In this document: positions 20,170-29,490 of the stretch, piece after piece
Position numbering within the stretch: position 1 is the stretch's first letter
Layout of the letters: every line of letters begins with the position of its first letter
Source of the DNA: Mycobacterium sp. SMC-2
Lineage (GTDB): Bacteria; Actinomycetota; Actinomycetes; Mycobacteriales; Mycobacteriaceae
NCBI RefSeq assembly: GCF_025263485.1
Contig: NZ_CP079863.1
Location: forward strand, 5,084,001-5,148,000
Direction of reading: 5' to 3'
Length of the DNA: 64,000 nt
Notes under the pieces: generated by a model
Told to the model about the DNA's origin: nothing
The model's database searches: none
What the model saw: the letters and a program-made list of their open reading frames with translations, nothing else
Position numbers and translations under genes: made by a program

Positions 20170-21740
20170 TGACCCAGGAACCGGTGGATGTCGTGCACGC
20201 CGAACCGGACCGCCCCCAGCGGAGACCGGCCGTCAAGACGTCGTTGCCTCGCCACCGAACCAGCGCTTTGTCGGTTACCGCCGCCGCGGCGCCCGCGCCC
20301 GGCGGAAACGCCATCCGCCGCTGGCAGCACCGGTATTCGCGCCATCTGCGCATCAGCGACACGGTGATCGTGTGTGCGTCGGTACTGCTCGCGCAGTACG
20401 TCCGATTCGCCGAAATCGCCAACAGCTCGGGTTACTCGCATGTCGTAATGACGCTGTTCTCAATCCTTTTCGCGACGCTGTGGCTGTCGTCGCTGGCGGC
20501 ATTTCAGACGCGCTCACCGCGAGTCATCGGCGCCGGAATCGACGAGTACCGCCGGATCGGCAGCGCGTCGTTCTGGACCTTCGGGATCATCGCGATGGTG
20601 ACTTTGCTGGCCAAAGTCGACCTGGCCCGGGGTTATCTTGCGATCGCCCTCCCCCTCGGGACCATGGGCCTGCTGGCGAGCCGCAGCATGTGGCGCAAAC
20701 GCATTCGCCGGATGCGCGCGGACGGCCACTGCCAGACCAAGGTCTTGGCGATCGGAGACCGGCAGGCCGTTTCCCAACTCGCCCATGAGCTGGCCCGCAG
20801 CCCGCTGGACGGTTACGCCGTGGTGGGCGCGTGCATTCCGGGGTACGGGCCACCGCGCGGTAATACCCTTACCCTCGGCGGCCGTGCCGTGCCGATTCTC
20901 GGTGACGTCACGCACGTGGTGGCCGCGGTTCAACGCAGCGGCGCGAACACCGTGGCGGTCACGCAGCCCGATCACTTTGGGATGCGCGGTATCCGAGAGC
21001 TGATGTGGCAATTGGAGACGATGGACGTCGACGTCCTGGTGTCACCCGGGATGATGGACGTCGCCGAAGCGCGCCTGAGCCTGCGGCCCACCGCGGGCAT
21101 GCCCCTGCTGCAGGTGCAGAAGCCGCAATACGAAGGGACCCAACGCTTCCAGAAACAGGTGTTCGATTTCCTGTTCGCGCTGGCGGCTCTCATCGGGACG
21201 GCACCCATACTCATCGCGGCGGCGATCGCCATCAAGCTCACCAGCAAGGGCCCGGTGTTCTACCCGTCCGAACGGATCGGCATCGACGGGAAGCCCTTCA
21301 CCATGCTCAAGTTCCGGACGATGACCGTCGGCGCCGACAGCCAAGTCGAAAACCTGTTGGCGCTGAACGAAGGCGCCGGCGGTGTGCTTTTCAAGATGCG
21401 CCAAGACCCGCGGGTCACGCCAGTCGGGCGGATACTGCGCAGGTTCAGCATCGACGAGCTGCCACAATTCATCAACGTGCTCAAGGGGGACATGAGCGTG
21501 GTCGGGCCACGCCCCCCGTTGCAGCGCGAAGTCGAAAACTACGACGGTGAGGTCAAGCGGCGGTTGCTGGTGAAGCCGGGCGTCAGCGGACTGTGGCAGG
21601 TGAGCGGCCGATCGGACCTTTCGTGGGAAGAGTCGGTCCGGTTGGACCTTTCCTACGTCGACAACTGGTCGATGTCGGGTGATCTCATCATCATCGCGAA
21701 GACGATCAAGGCCGTTCTGACCAGTCACGGCGCATACTAG
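20154..21740 (+). CDS. Polyprenyl-phosphate sugar-1-phosphate transferase (WbaP/WcaJ-type)
   Basis: Transfers a sugar-1-phosphate to a polyprenyl phosphate carrier, the first step of an exopolysaccharide or glycan repeat unit, at the cytoplasmic membrane. The 528-residue protein has four N-terminal transmembrane segments (about 60-165), a CoA-binding-like Rossmann region (KVLAIGDRQAVSQLAHEL), a further membrane segment near 345-365 (FDFLFALAALIGTAPILIAA), and the C-terminal catalytic domain: TMLKFRTM, IDELPQFINVLKGDMSVVGPRP, and KPGVSGLWQVSGRS. ATG 20154 or 20169 are both possible starts. No glycosyltransferases, flippase or polymerase are adjacent, so it is an orphan priming enzyme; it faces a large lipoprotein gene with a 4-bp gap. 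Confidence 0.9.
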   Translation: MSHPLMTQEPVDVVHAEPDRPQRRPAVKTSLPRHRTSALSVTAAAAPAPGGNAIRRWQHRYSRHLRISDTVIVCASVLLAQYVRFAEIANSSGYSHVVMTLFSILFATLWLSSLAAFQTRSPRVIGAGIDEYRRIGSASFWTFGIIAMVTLLAKVDLARGYLAIALPLGTMGLLASRSMWRKRIRRMRADGHCQTKVLAIGDRQAVSQLAHELARSPLDGYAVVGACIPGYGPPRGNTLTLGGRAVPILGDVTHVVAAVQRSGANTVAVTQPDHFGMRGIRELMWQLETMDVDVLVSPGMMDVAEARLSLRPTAGMPLLQVQKPQYEGTQRFQKQVFDFLFALAALIGTAPILIAAAIAIKLTSKGPVFYPSERIGIDGKPFTMLKFRTMTVGADSQVENLLALNEGAGGVLFKMRQDPRVTPVGRILRRFSIDELPQFINVLKGDMSVVGPRPPLQREVENYDGEVKRRLLVKPGVSGLWQVSGRSDLSWEESVRLDLSYVDNWSMSGDLIIIAKTIKAVLTSHGAY

Positions 21741-21744
21741 GTAC

Positions 21745-23406
21745 TCACGGCTGAGCCGACGCCGCGTCGCTCGCTATGTCAAGGGTCGCTATCGGATACA
21801 AACCGGAACCGTCGCGCCCGTCGCGGGCCAGCGCCATCGGCGCGTAGTTCACCACGTGCGAGGCGCCCGGCTTGTGCTGTTGCCATTCCACCGACGCGCG
21901 CAGTGTGTAGTGCCCGGGCGCCAGACCCGTCACGTCGACGCGCACCGACTCGGTCGACGACTCCGGGACCGGCTCCTCGCGCGACGCGCTAGAGTCGTCG
22001 TGGACCAGCGTCTTGAGATTGACCGTGGCCGGGATGGTGCGGACCACCGCTCCGGAGAAATCGACCAGCTTGTAGCCGGGTGCCCAGTGCTCGGTGGCCG
22101 CCGCCGAGCCGTAGTTGGTCCAGACGACGGAGATGGCGGCCACCTTGCCCCGGATCGACTGCGATCCCGGCTTGGCCTCCACCGAATACCGGTAACCGGC
22201 GGAGGTGTTCGCCTTCGACCAGAGGAGATACAGCTTGGGATCCATCGCCGACATCGCATCCCGGTCCGGGAAGTTGGCGCTCGACGTCATCGAGACGTGA
22301 TACCTGACGACGTCGTGCAGGGCCTTCTCGTAGTACGACCGGGCGTCGGTCCCCTTCGGCAGCCGACACCACTGGCTGATCACCAGCGCGGAGTCGAGCC
22401 GCTGCTTGATCGCGTTGACGGCCGCGTCGTTGAACCGCACGTAATGGGAGTCGCTGGACTCTGCCCATTCGGGCAGGGGCGCCTGCACGCCAAGGCAATC
22501 CGCGCGGATGCCCACCGGCGCGGACAGCCTTTTGGTCACGTCGTCGGCCAATAGTTCGCGGGCGATTTCCGGATTTTCGGCGGCGACCACCAATTGCGTG
22601 TGCGGGAACGCCCCGACGTTGGCCCCGACCAGCTGTCCGATGGACGCTTTGGTGATGCTCTGATCGCGAAACTGGCTGTAATAGCCCAACTTCGGCGTAC
22701 TGTCCTCCGGTGTGGGCCCCGGCGCGCCCAGCGCATCACGTAAGTACGCGAGGCTGGTCTTGCCGAAATCGCCGTACCCGGAGAACTCGAAGACGCTGAG
22801 TCGCTCGTCGCCGTCATAGCGCCGACCGAGCGCGGCCAGCAGCTGCCCGAAGTTGTTGAGGTAGTCGGCGTCGTTCCAATTCGGCACCACCTGCGTGACT
22901 CCCGGTGCGGAACCGCTCGGCGGCGCGGGATAGCTGGTGGCCGCCGAGCGGATCCAGTCCGGAATCGCGATGTCGGTGTTGTCCGGATAGGAATCGTTGC
23001 AACAAGACTTGTAGGTGTACACGCCGAGAATCAGCCGCATGTTCCGGCTGCCGAGCTTCGTCAGCGCGTCGTCGATCACGCTGAAGTCGAACTTACGGTC
23101 GTCGGGGGCGTCGGGGGGCAGGGTGCGCGGGTCGACGGGCTGCAGCTGCCGCCACGAGACCCGCAGGCTGGCGTCATACGAAGCGGGCCAGGCCGCGTAG
23201 CGCTGCGCGGAATTGCCTTGCGGGAAAAGCGGATTCAAGCCTTCCTCGTATTGGCCGCGCAGCGGGTTCCCGATCTCCTGAGCGGTGGGCGGAATAGCCG
23301 GGCTGACCATCGCGGACAGCGGCCCGGGATCGCTTTTGCCACCGCATCCGCTCAGCACCATCGCCGCGCACACGACAGCGGCCAGCGCGCTCTTCCTGGT
23401 CTTCAC
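21745..23406 (-). CDS. Large lipoprotein, DUF4832-like
   Basis: A 553-residue lipoprotein. Signal peptide KTRKSALAAVVCAAMVLSGC with lipobox LSGC (Cys about residue 20). The body resembles DUF4874/DUF4832 proteins: an N-terminal barrel-like segment with NPLRGQYEEG and RVSWRQLQP, and a C-terminal beta-sandwich (YTLRASVEWQQHKPG...YPIATLDI). Such proteins look like glycoside-hydrolase-fold surface proteins, but no catalytic activity is proven. GTG 23406 is chosen because the frame further upstream encodes no sensible signal. It converges with the sugar transferase; an outer-surface glycan role is inference. Confidence 0.75.
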   Translation of the reverse strand: MKTRKSALAAVVCAAMVLSGCGGKSDPGPLSAMVSPAIPPTAQEIGNPLRGQYEEGLNPLFPQGNSAQRYAAWPASYDASLRVSWRQLQPVDPRTLPPDAPDDRKFDFSVIDDALTKLGSRNMRLILGVYTYKSCCNDSYPDNTDIAIPDWIRSAATSYPAPPSGSAPGVTQVVPNWNDADYLNNFGQLLAALGRRYDGDERLSVFEFSGYGDFGKTSLAYLRDALGAPGPTPEDSTPKLGYYSQFRDQSITKASIGQLVGANVGAFPHTQLVVAAENPEIARELLADDVTKRLSAPVGIRADCLGVQAPLPEWAESSDSHYVRFNDAAVNAIKQRLDSALVISQWCRLPKGTDARSYYEKALHDVVRYHVSMTSSANFPDRDAMSAMDPKLYLLWSKANTSAGYRYSVEAKPGSQSIRGKVAAISVVWTNYGSAAATEHWAPGYKLVDFSGAVVRTIPATVNLKTLVHDDSSASREEPVPESSTESVRVDVTGLAPGHYTLRASVEWQQHKPGASHVVNYAPMALARDGRDGSGLYPIATLDIASDAASAQP

Positions 23407-23586
23407 GGTTGCTTCTCCCAACACACACCGACGCAACTGAAGTGTGCCCCATAGGCCTGGGTTATCTGGTGCGTGGATCGACGCGGCGCAGGTCACGAAT
23501 TGGCGTAGCGCAGCCTAACACGCAGCACCAGGTCGCCCCGGGTACGCCAACCGCCCCCGTGAGACGGGTCACAATCGGGTGGGCCC

Positions 23587-23613
23587 TGTCACGCTCGAGG
23601 GGCCTGCGGTGTC
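23587..23613 (+). promoter_or_regulatory. ECF41-type promoter candidate
   Basis: TGTCACG at 23587-23593 and TGTC at 23610-23613, separated by exactly 16 bp. The published ECF41 target promoter is TGTCACA-N16-CGTC. It lies 35 bp before the FAD oxidoreductase start, in the right orientation for autoregulation of the oxidoreductase-sigma operon. Confidence 0.5.
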
Positions 23614-23648
23614 TCAAGGGCACAGGCTCGTGAGAACAGGAGACAGAA

Positions 23649-24830
23649 ATGACCGAGGTGGCCGCCCAGAAAACTCATGTCGTCGTGGTCGGAGGCGGAT
23701 ACGCCGGAACCCTGGCGGCGAACCATCTACGGCAGCGTCCGGACATCGACATCACCCTGGTGAACGCCCGCCCCGTCTTCGTGGAGCGAATCCGTTTGCA
23801 CCAGTTGGTCGCCGACACCGGCGCCGCGACCGCCGACTACGCGACGCTGCTCGGCGACGGGATCCGGCTCGTCGTCGACACCGTCGACCGCATCGACGCC
23901 CCGGCGCGGCGCGTCCTGCTGTCCTCGGGCGCCGAGCTCGGCTACGACTACCTGATCTACGCCGTCGGCAGCACCGGCGCGACGCCGGTGACGGTGCCCG
24001 GGTTCGCCGACTTCGCCCACTCGATCGCCGACCTGGAGAGCGCCCAGCGGTTGCGCTACGCGCTCGCCGACCTGCCGCTGGCCGCTCCCGTCACCGTCGT
24101 CGGCGGCGGGCTGACCGGCATCGAAACGGCTTCCGAGCTGGCCGAACGGGGTCGCCAGGTGACCCTGGTGTGCGGCGCCGAGCTGGGACCGTCGCTGAGC
24201 AAGCGCGGCCGCCGTTCCGTCGCCAAGCGCCTGCGCGGCTTCGGTGTCAACGTGCTGGAATCCTCGACGGTGACCGAGGTGCGCTGGGACGCGGTGGTGC
24301 TGAGCGACGGCGCGGTGCTGCCGAGCGCGGCGACCATCTGGACGGCGGGGTTCGCCGTGCCCGACCTGGCCGCGCGCAGCGGGCTGAGCACCGACGCGCT
24401 GGGCCGGCTGCTCACCGATGAGACGCTCACCAGCGTCGACAACCCGTACGTCGTCGCGGCCGGGGACGCGGCCGCGCCGTCCGGACAGCCGCTGCGGATG
24501 AGCTGCCAGGCCGCCGGGCCGCTGGGCGCCCAAGCCGCCAACACCGTGCTCAGCCGCATCTGCGGACGCGCCCCCGACCCGCTCAGCCAGGCGTTCGTCG
24601 GCCAGTGCATCAGCCTGGGCCGCAGCTACGGCACCTTCCAGTTGGCGCGCACCGACGACACCCCGGTGAACCTGGCGATGGGCGGCCGGACCGCCGCGTC
24701 GATCAAGGAGGCCATCTGCAAGGGCACGCTGTGGGCCATCCGCCGCGAGGCCACCAAACCGGGTTCCTACCGCTGGCTCAAGGGCGGCAAGCGGCCCGCG
24801 CAGGCGCCGGCCGAGGTCGCGCTGCGATGA
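23649..24830 (+). CDS. FAD-dependent pyridine nucleotide-disulfide-type oxidoreductase (NDH-2-like)
   Basis: A 393-residue two-dinucleotide-fold flavoprotein. FAD-binding GGGYAGTLAANHL near residues 15-27, NAD(P)-binding VVGGGLTGIETASELAERG near 151-169, and the second FAD motif ending VVAAGDAAAP near 271-280. It lacks a redox-active CxxC pair and resembles type II NADH dehydrogenases or related quinone/ferredoxin reductases. Its stop overlaps the start of the sigma factor (ATGA), so the two are translated together. Oxidoreductases are one of the standard operon partners of ECF41 sigma factors. Confidence 0.9.
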   Translation: MTEVAAQKTHVVVVGGGYAGTLAANHLRQRPDIDITLVNARPVFVERIRLHQLVADTGAATADYATLLGDGIRLVVDTVDRIDAPARRVLLSSGAELGYDYLIYAVGSTGATPVTVPGFADFAHSIADLESAQRLRYALADLPLAAPVTVVGGGLTGIETASELAERGRQVTLVCGAELGPSLSKRGRRSVAKRLRGFGVNVLESSTVTEVRWDAVVLSDGAVLPSAATIWTAGFAVPDLAARSGLSTDALGRLLTDETLTSVDNPYVVAAGDAAAPSGQPLRMSCQAAGPLGAQAANTVLSRICGRAPDPLSQAFVGQCISLGRSYGTFQLARTDDTPVNLAMGGRTAASIKEAICKGTLWAIRREATKPGSYRWLKGGKRPAQAPAEVALR

Positions 24831-25738
24831 CGCGCGCGCCCGCCGGCAGTGAGCACGCCGAACGGTTCACCGTGCTGCGGCCGCTGCTGTTCACCATCGC
24901 CTACGAGATGCTGGGCTCGGCCACCGAGGCCGACGACGTCCTGCAGGACAGCTATCTGCGGTGGGCGGCGGTCGACCTGTCGACGGTGCGCGACACCAAG
25001 TCCTACCTCGCCCAGCTGGTGACCCGCCAGGCGCTCAACGCACTGCGCGCCGACGCGCGCCGTCGCGAGGAGTACGTGGGGCCGTGGCTGCCCGAGCCGC
25101 TGCTGCTCGACGAGCAGGATCCCTCCGCCGATGTCGTTCTGGCCGAATCCATTTCGATGGCGATGCTGGTGCTGCTGGAGACGCTGAGCCCCGACGAGCG
25201 GGCGGTGTTCCTGTTGCGGGAGGTGTTCGGGTTCGACTACGGCGAGATCGCCGCCGCGGTGGGCAGGCCGGCGGCGACGGTACGGCAGGTGGCGCACCGG
25301 GCCCGCGAACACGTACGGGCGCGGCGGAAAAGGTTCGACGCGGCAGACCCGCAACGCAACGCGCAGATCACCGCCCAGTTCCTTCAGACGGCCGCCAGCG
25401 GCGACGTGGAGACGCTGATGACGATGCTCGCCCCCGACGCCACCTGGACGGCGGACAGCGGCGGCAAGGTGTCCGCCGCCCGCCGGCCCGTGGTGGGCGC
25501 CGACCGGGTGGCCCGCGCCATCGTCGGCCTGATCCGCAAGGCGAGCCTGCTCGCGGAGTTCCGCGTCGAGGTGGTGACCTGCAACAGCGCCCCGGCGGTG
25601 CTGCTCTACCTCGACGATCGCCTCGAAGGGGTGATCACGCTGGAAATCGCCGACGACAAGATCACCGACTTCTATGTGACACGCAACCCGGACAAACTGG
25701 CGGCCCTGGCCACCGCCCGTGACGTCAGCCGAGGCTAG
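24827..25738 (+). CDS. ECF sigma factor, ECF41 group (SigJ-like) with SnoaL-like extension
   Basis: A 303-residue sigma factor. Sigma region 2 covers about residues 15-80 (TEADDVLQDSYLRW) and region 4 about 115-170 (SPDERAVFLLREVFGFDYGEIAAAV). The linker has WLPEPL; the C-terminal SnoaL-like extension has DSGGK (consensus DGGGK) and NPDKL near the end. These three are ECF41 signatures, where the extension replaces an anti-sigma factor and controls activity. It is coupled to the FAD oxidoreductase by ATGA overlap. The signal sensed is unknown. Confidence 0.92.
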   Translation: MTRAPAGSEHAERFTVLRPLLFTIAYEMLGSATEADDVLQDSYLRWAAVDLSTVRDTKSYLAQLVTRQALNALRADARRREEYVGPWLPEPLLLDEQDPSADVVLAESISMAMLVLLETLSPDERAVFLLREVFGFDYGEIAAAVGRPAATVRQVAHRAREHVRARRKRFDAADPQRNAQITAQFLQTAASGDVETLMTMLAPDATWTADSGGKVSAARRPVVGADRVARAIVGLIRKASLLAEFRVEVVTCNSAPAVLLYLDDRLEGVITLEIADDKITDFYVTRNPDKLAALATARDVSRG

Positions 25739-25766
25739 GCGACCGCGCTTCTGTCAAGCTAGGGCG

Positions 25767-27020
25767 GTGCGTATCGACCGGCTCGGCGACCTCGGCGCGG
25801 CACCCGCCGTGCTGCGCGCCGTCGGCGACGCCACGACGCGCCTCGGCCTGCCGCCGCCCGCCGCGTTGACCGGCGACTGGTTCGGCGCGCTGGCGGTGAT
25901 CGCCCCGAGCGTGCCGGCGCAGCCGGTCGACGTCGACGCCGCCTTCGCGGTTCAGCTCGGCTCGCCACCCGTCGACTCAGAAGCGGTGGGCGGCGGCTGG
26001 ATCGGTTACCTCTCCTATCCCGATCCCGGCGCCGACGACCGGCCCACCCGGATCCCCGAGGCCGCGGGCGGTTGGACCGACTGCGTTCTGCGCCGCGACC
26101 GGGACGGGCACTGGTGGTACGAAAGCCTGTCCGGCGCGCCGATGCCGGACTGGCTGGCCGCCGCGCTGGCCACGGCGCCGGGGCCGGCGCGCGACTGCCG
26201 GATCGACTGGGGTCCGGCCGACCGGGCCGCGCACCGCGACGGGGTGCGCAACTGCCTTGAGGCCATCCGCGCGGGCGAGGTCTACCAGGCGTGTGTGTGC
26301 ACGCAGTTCACCGGGACGGTCAGTGGTGCCCCGCTGGACTTCTTCGCCGACGGCATCGCCCGCACCTCACCGGCGCGGGCGGCCTATGTCGCCGGGCCGT
26401 GGGGAGCCGTGGCGTCGCTGTCCCCAGAGCTCTTCCTGCGGCGGCGCGGGACGCTCGTGACGTCCAGCCCCATCAAGGGCACCCTGCCGCTGGACGCCTG
26501 GCCGTCGGCGCTGCGGGCGTCGGCCAAAGAGGTGGCCGAAAACATCATGATCGTGGACCTGGTGCGCAACGATCTCGGCCGGGTGGCGATCGTCGGCACC
26601 GTCACCGTCCCCGAGCTGTTGGTGGTGCGGCGCGCCCCGGGCGTGTGGCACCTGGTCTCCACCGTGTCGGCGCGGGTTCCCGTCGAACTGCCGACATCGG
26701 CGCTGCTGGACGCCGCTTTTCCGCCCGCCTCGGTCACCGGGACACCCAAACACCGCGCGCGCCAACTGCTCTCGCAGTGGGAGCCGCATCGTCGCGGAAT
26801 CTATTGCGGAACAATTGGTTTAGCATCCCCGGTGGCCGGATGCGAACTCAACGTCGCCATTCGCACCGTCGAGTTCGACCCAGCGGGCGGCGCCGTGCTC
26901 GGCGTCGGGGGAGGGATCACCGCCGACTCCGATCCCGACGCCGAATGGGCCGAATGCCTGCACAAGGCGTCTCCCGTCGTCGGGCAGCCGCGCATCGCCG
27001 CCGCGTTCTCGGCCGGCTGA
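25767..27020 (+). CDS. pabB: Aminodeoxychorismate synthase component I
   Basis: Uses chorismate and ammonia to make 4-amino-4-deoxychorismate for folate. The 417-residue protein has the chorismate-binding domain in its C-terminal part: YQACVCTQF, the SSPIKGTLP block, ENIMIVDLVRNDLGRV, HLVSTV, and GSxTG-like PPASVTGTPKHRA, then YCGTIG. GTG 25767 is chosen because it matches the usual N-terminus (RIDRLGDLGAAPAVL). It converges with rsmI with a 3-bp gap, as in M. tuberculosis Rv1005c/Rv1003 but without the intervening Rv1004c. Confidence 0.93.
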   Translation: MRIDRLGDLGAAPAVLRAVGDATTRLGLPPPAALTGDWFGALAVIAPSVPAQPVDVDAAFAVQLGSPPVDSEAVGGGWIGYLSYPDPGADDRPTRIPEAAGGWTDCVLRRDRDGHWWYESLSGAPMPDWLAAALATAPGPARDCRIDWGPADRAAHRDGVRNCLEAIRAGEVYQACVCTQFTGTVSGAPLDFFADGIARTSPARAAYVAGPWGAVASLSPELFLRRRGTLVTSSPIKGTLPLDAWPSALRASAKEVAENIMIVDLVRNDLGRVAIVGTVTVPELLVVRRAPGVWHLVSTVSARVPVELPTSALLDAAFPPASVTGTPKHRARQLLSQWEPHRRGIYCGTIGLASPVAGCELNVAIRTVEFDPAGGAVLGVGGGITADSDPDAEWAECLHKASPVVGQPRIAAAFSAG

Positions 27021-27023
27021 CCC

Positions 27024-27860
27024 TCACGCGCGGCGCGACTGCAGGACCGCGTCGTAGAGTTGGCGCGAGCGCACGCCCGGATGGTCGGCGGCCACCTCAC
27101 CGCAGGCGTCCTTGACGCGCGCACCGTCGGCGACCAGCTCCTCCACCCGCGCGACCAGCGACGGCAGGTCGACGCGCGGGGTGGCGCCGGCCAGCACGAC
27201 GGTGATCTCGCCGAGCACCCCGTCCTCCGCCCAAGCCGCCAGCTCGTCGAGCGACCCGCGCACCACCTCCTCGTGCACCTTGGTCAGTTCCCGGCAGATC
27301 GCCGCGCGCCGGGCACCGCCGAGTCGGTCGGCGGCGTCGCGCAAACACGCGGCCAACCGGCGCGGCGATTCGAAGAACACGCAGGTGCGCCGCTCGTCGG
27401 CGAGCGAGTCGAGCCAGGCCCGCCGCGCGGCCTTCTTGCGCGGGGCGAATCCCTCGAAGCAGAACTTCTCCGCCGGCAGAGCGGACAGGGCCAGCGCTGT
27501 CATCACCGCCGACGGGCCGGGCAGACAGGTCAGCGGAACCCCGGCGTCCACGCACGCCGCGACCAGCCGGAAGCCGGGGTCGCTGATCAGCGGCATGCCG
27601 GCATCGCTGACCACCAGCACCGTCGCCCCGGCTTGCAGCGCGGTGATCAGGGGGTCCACCCGGGCCGCCTCGACCCGGTCGAACAGGCTGACCACCCGGC
27701 CGGTGATGGTGACGCCCAGGGCCTTCGCCAGCGTCCGCACCCGGCGGGTGTCCTCGGCCGCCACCACGTCGGCGCGGGCGAGGGCGTCGATCAGGCGGGG
27801 CGAGGCGTCCGACGGCTGGCCCAACGGGGTCGCGCCCAGCAACAGGCGGCCAGTGGTCAT
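27024..27860 (-). CDS. rsmI: 16S rRNA (cytidine 1402-2'-O)-methyltransferase
   Basis: Methylates the 2'-O of C1402 at the 30S decoding centre. The 278-residue SAM-dependent tetrapyrrole-methylase-fold enzyme has LLLGATPLGQPSDAS at the N-terminus, AEDTRRVRTL, VSDAGMPLISDPGFRL near residues 88-103 and CLPGPSAVMTALALS. ATG 27860 starts the canonical MTTGRLLLGATPLG. It is divergent from the protein mannosyltransferase gene with 25 bp between starts, so the promoters overlap. Confidence 0.95.
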   Translation of the reverse strand: MTTGRLLLGATPLGQPSDASPRLIDALARADVVAAEDTRRVRTLAKALGVTITGRVVSLFDRVEAARVDPLITALQAGATVLVVSDAGMPLISDPGFRLVAACVDAGVPLTCLPGPSAVMTALALSALPAEKFCFEGFAPRKKAARRAWLDSLADERRTCVFFESPRRLAACLRDAADRLGGARRAAICRELTKVHEEVVRGSLDELAAWAEDGVLGEITVVLAGATPRVDLPSLVARVEELVADGARVKDACGEVAADHPGVRSRQLYDAVLQSRRA

Positions 27861-27885
27861 GACGGACAGCCTACGATCGACACCG

Positions 27886-29454
27886 ATGTCCGCCCCGTCC
27901 CGCGAAACCTTGGTCGCCGGCCAGGAGCGTGTCGTGCCCGTCGTCAGCCCGGGGCCGATAGTTCCGGTGGCCGATTTCGGCCCCACCGACGAGATTCGCG
28001 GCTGGGTCGTGACGGGCGTGATCGCCGTGCTGGCAGCGGTCACCCGATTTCTCAACCTCGGTTCGCCGACCGATGCCGGCACACCCGTCTTCGACGAGAA
28101 GCATTACGCGCCCCAGGCCTGGCAGGTGCTGCACAACCACGGGGTGGAAGACAACCCCGGCTTCGGACTGGTGGTGCATCCGCCGGTCGGCAAGCAGCTG
28201 ATCGCGATCGGCGAGGCGATCTTCGGGTACAACGGCGTCGGCTGGCGGTTCACCGGCGCCCTGCTGGGCATGGTGCTGGTCGTGCTGGTGATGCGGATCG
28301 TCCGGCGGATCAGCCGCTCGACTCTGGTCGGCGCCATCGCCGGGGTGCTGGTGATCTGCGACGGCGTCTGCTTCGTCACCGCGCGCACCGCCCTGCTCGA
28401 CGGCATCCTCACCTTCTTCGTGGTCGCGGCGTTCGGCGCGCTCATCGTCGACCGGGATCAGGTGCGCCAGCGCATGCACGTCGCGCTGCTCGAGGGGCGC
28501 ACCACCCAGACGGTGTGGGGCCCGCGGCTGGGCGTGCGCTGGTGGCGCTTCCTGGCGGGTGTCCTACTCGGATTGGCTTGCGGGACAAAGTGGTCCGGGT
28601 TGTATTTCGTGCTGTTCTTCGGCGCGATGTCGTTGGCGTTCGACGTCGCGGCGCGGCGCCAATACCAGGTCACTCGACCCTGGGCGGGTGTGTTGCGGCG
28701 CGACCTGATTCCCACCGCCTACGCGCTGGCGCTCATCCCGTTCGCGGTGTACCTGGCCAGTTACGCGCCGTGGTTCGCGTCGGAGACCGCGATCGATCGG
28801 CACGAGGTCGGCCAGTCGATCGGCCCCCGTTCGGTGGTCCCGCTGCCCGACGCCATCCGCTCGCTATGGCACTACACCGCAAAGGCTTTCGATTTCCATA
28901 AGAGCCTGACGAATGCCGCCGGCAACCACCACCCGTGGGAGTCCAAGCCGTGGAGCTGGCCGATGTCGTTGCGGCCCGTGCTGTATGCCATCGATCAGCA
29001 GAACGTGTCCGGGTGCGGCGCGCAGTCGTGCGTCAAGGCCGAGATGCTGGTGGGCACCCCGGCCATGTGGTGGCTGGCCGTGCCGGTCCTGGTTTACGCC
29101 TGCTGGCGGACGTTCGTCCGCCGCGATTGGCGTTACGCGGTTGTGCTGACCGGTTATTGCGCCGGGTGGCTGCCGTGGTTCGCCGACATCGACCGGCAGA
29201 TGTACTTCTTCTACGCGGCGACGATGGCGCCGTTCCTGGTGATGGGGCTGGCGCTGATCTGTGGGGACATCCTCTATCCCCCGAGCCGGCCGCGCGGTCT
29301 GAGCTCCGAGCGGCGCACGCTGGGGCTGCTCGCCGTCTGTTTCTACGTTGCGCTGGTGGTGACCAACTTCGCCTGGCTCTTCCCGGTGCTCACCGGCCTG
29401 CCGATCTCGCAGCAGACCTGGGACATGGAGATCTGGCTGCCCAGCTGGCGCTGA
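27886..29454 (+). CDS. pmt: Protein O-mannosyltransferase (GT39, Pmt)
   Basis: Transfers mannose from polyprenyl-phosphomannose to Ser/Thr of exported proteins on the outer side of the membrane. The 522-residue polytopic protein has the catalytic acidic motif in the first loop (TPVFDEKHYAPQAW), many transmembrane helices (for example about 40-58, 122-140, 150-185, 250-275), and the conserved ESKPWSWP block before the C-terminal helices. ATG 27886 is chosen; an in-frame ATG at 27859 would add nine residues. It corresponds to Rv1002c in position and sequence. Confidence 0.95.
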   Translation: MSAPSRETLVAGQERVVPVVSPGPIVPVADFGPTDEIRGWVVTGVIAVLAAVTRFLNLGSPTDAGTPVFDEKHYAPQAWQVLHNHGVEDNPGFGLVVHPPVGKQLIAIGEAIFGYNGVGWRFTGALLGMVLVVLVMRIVRRISRSTLVGAIAGVLVICDGVCFVTARTALLDGILTFFVVAAFGALIVDRDQVRQRMHVALLEGRTTQTVWGPRLGVRWWRFLAGVLLGLACGTKWSGLYFVLFFGAMSLAFDVAARRQYQVTRPWAGVLRRDLIPTAYALALIPFAVYLASYAPWFASETAIDRHEVGQSIGPRSVVPLPDAIRSLWHYTAKAFDFHKSLTNAAGNHHPWESKPWSWPMSLRPVLYAIDQQNVSGCGAQSCVKAEMLVGTPAMWWLAVPVLVYACWRTFVRRDWRYAVVLTGYCAGWLPWFADIDRQMYFFYAATMAPFLVMGLALICGDILYPPSRPRGLSSERRTLGLLAVCFYVALVVTNFAWLFPVLTGLPISQQTWDMEIWLPSWR

Positions 29455-29490
29455 ATATCTCTCGGCCCGCCTCCGCGCCATGTCGCCTCT

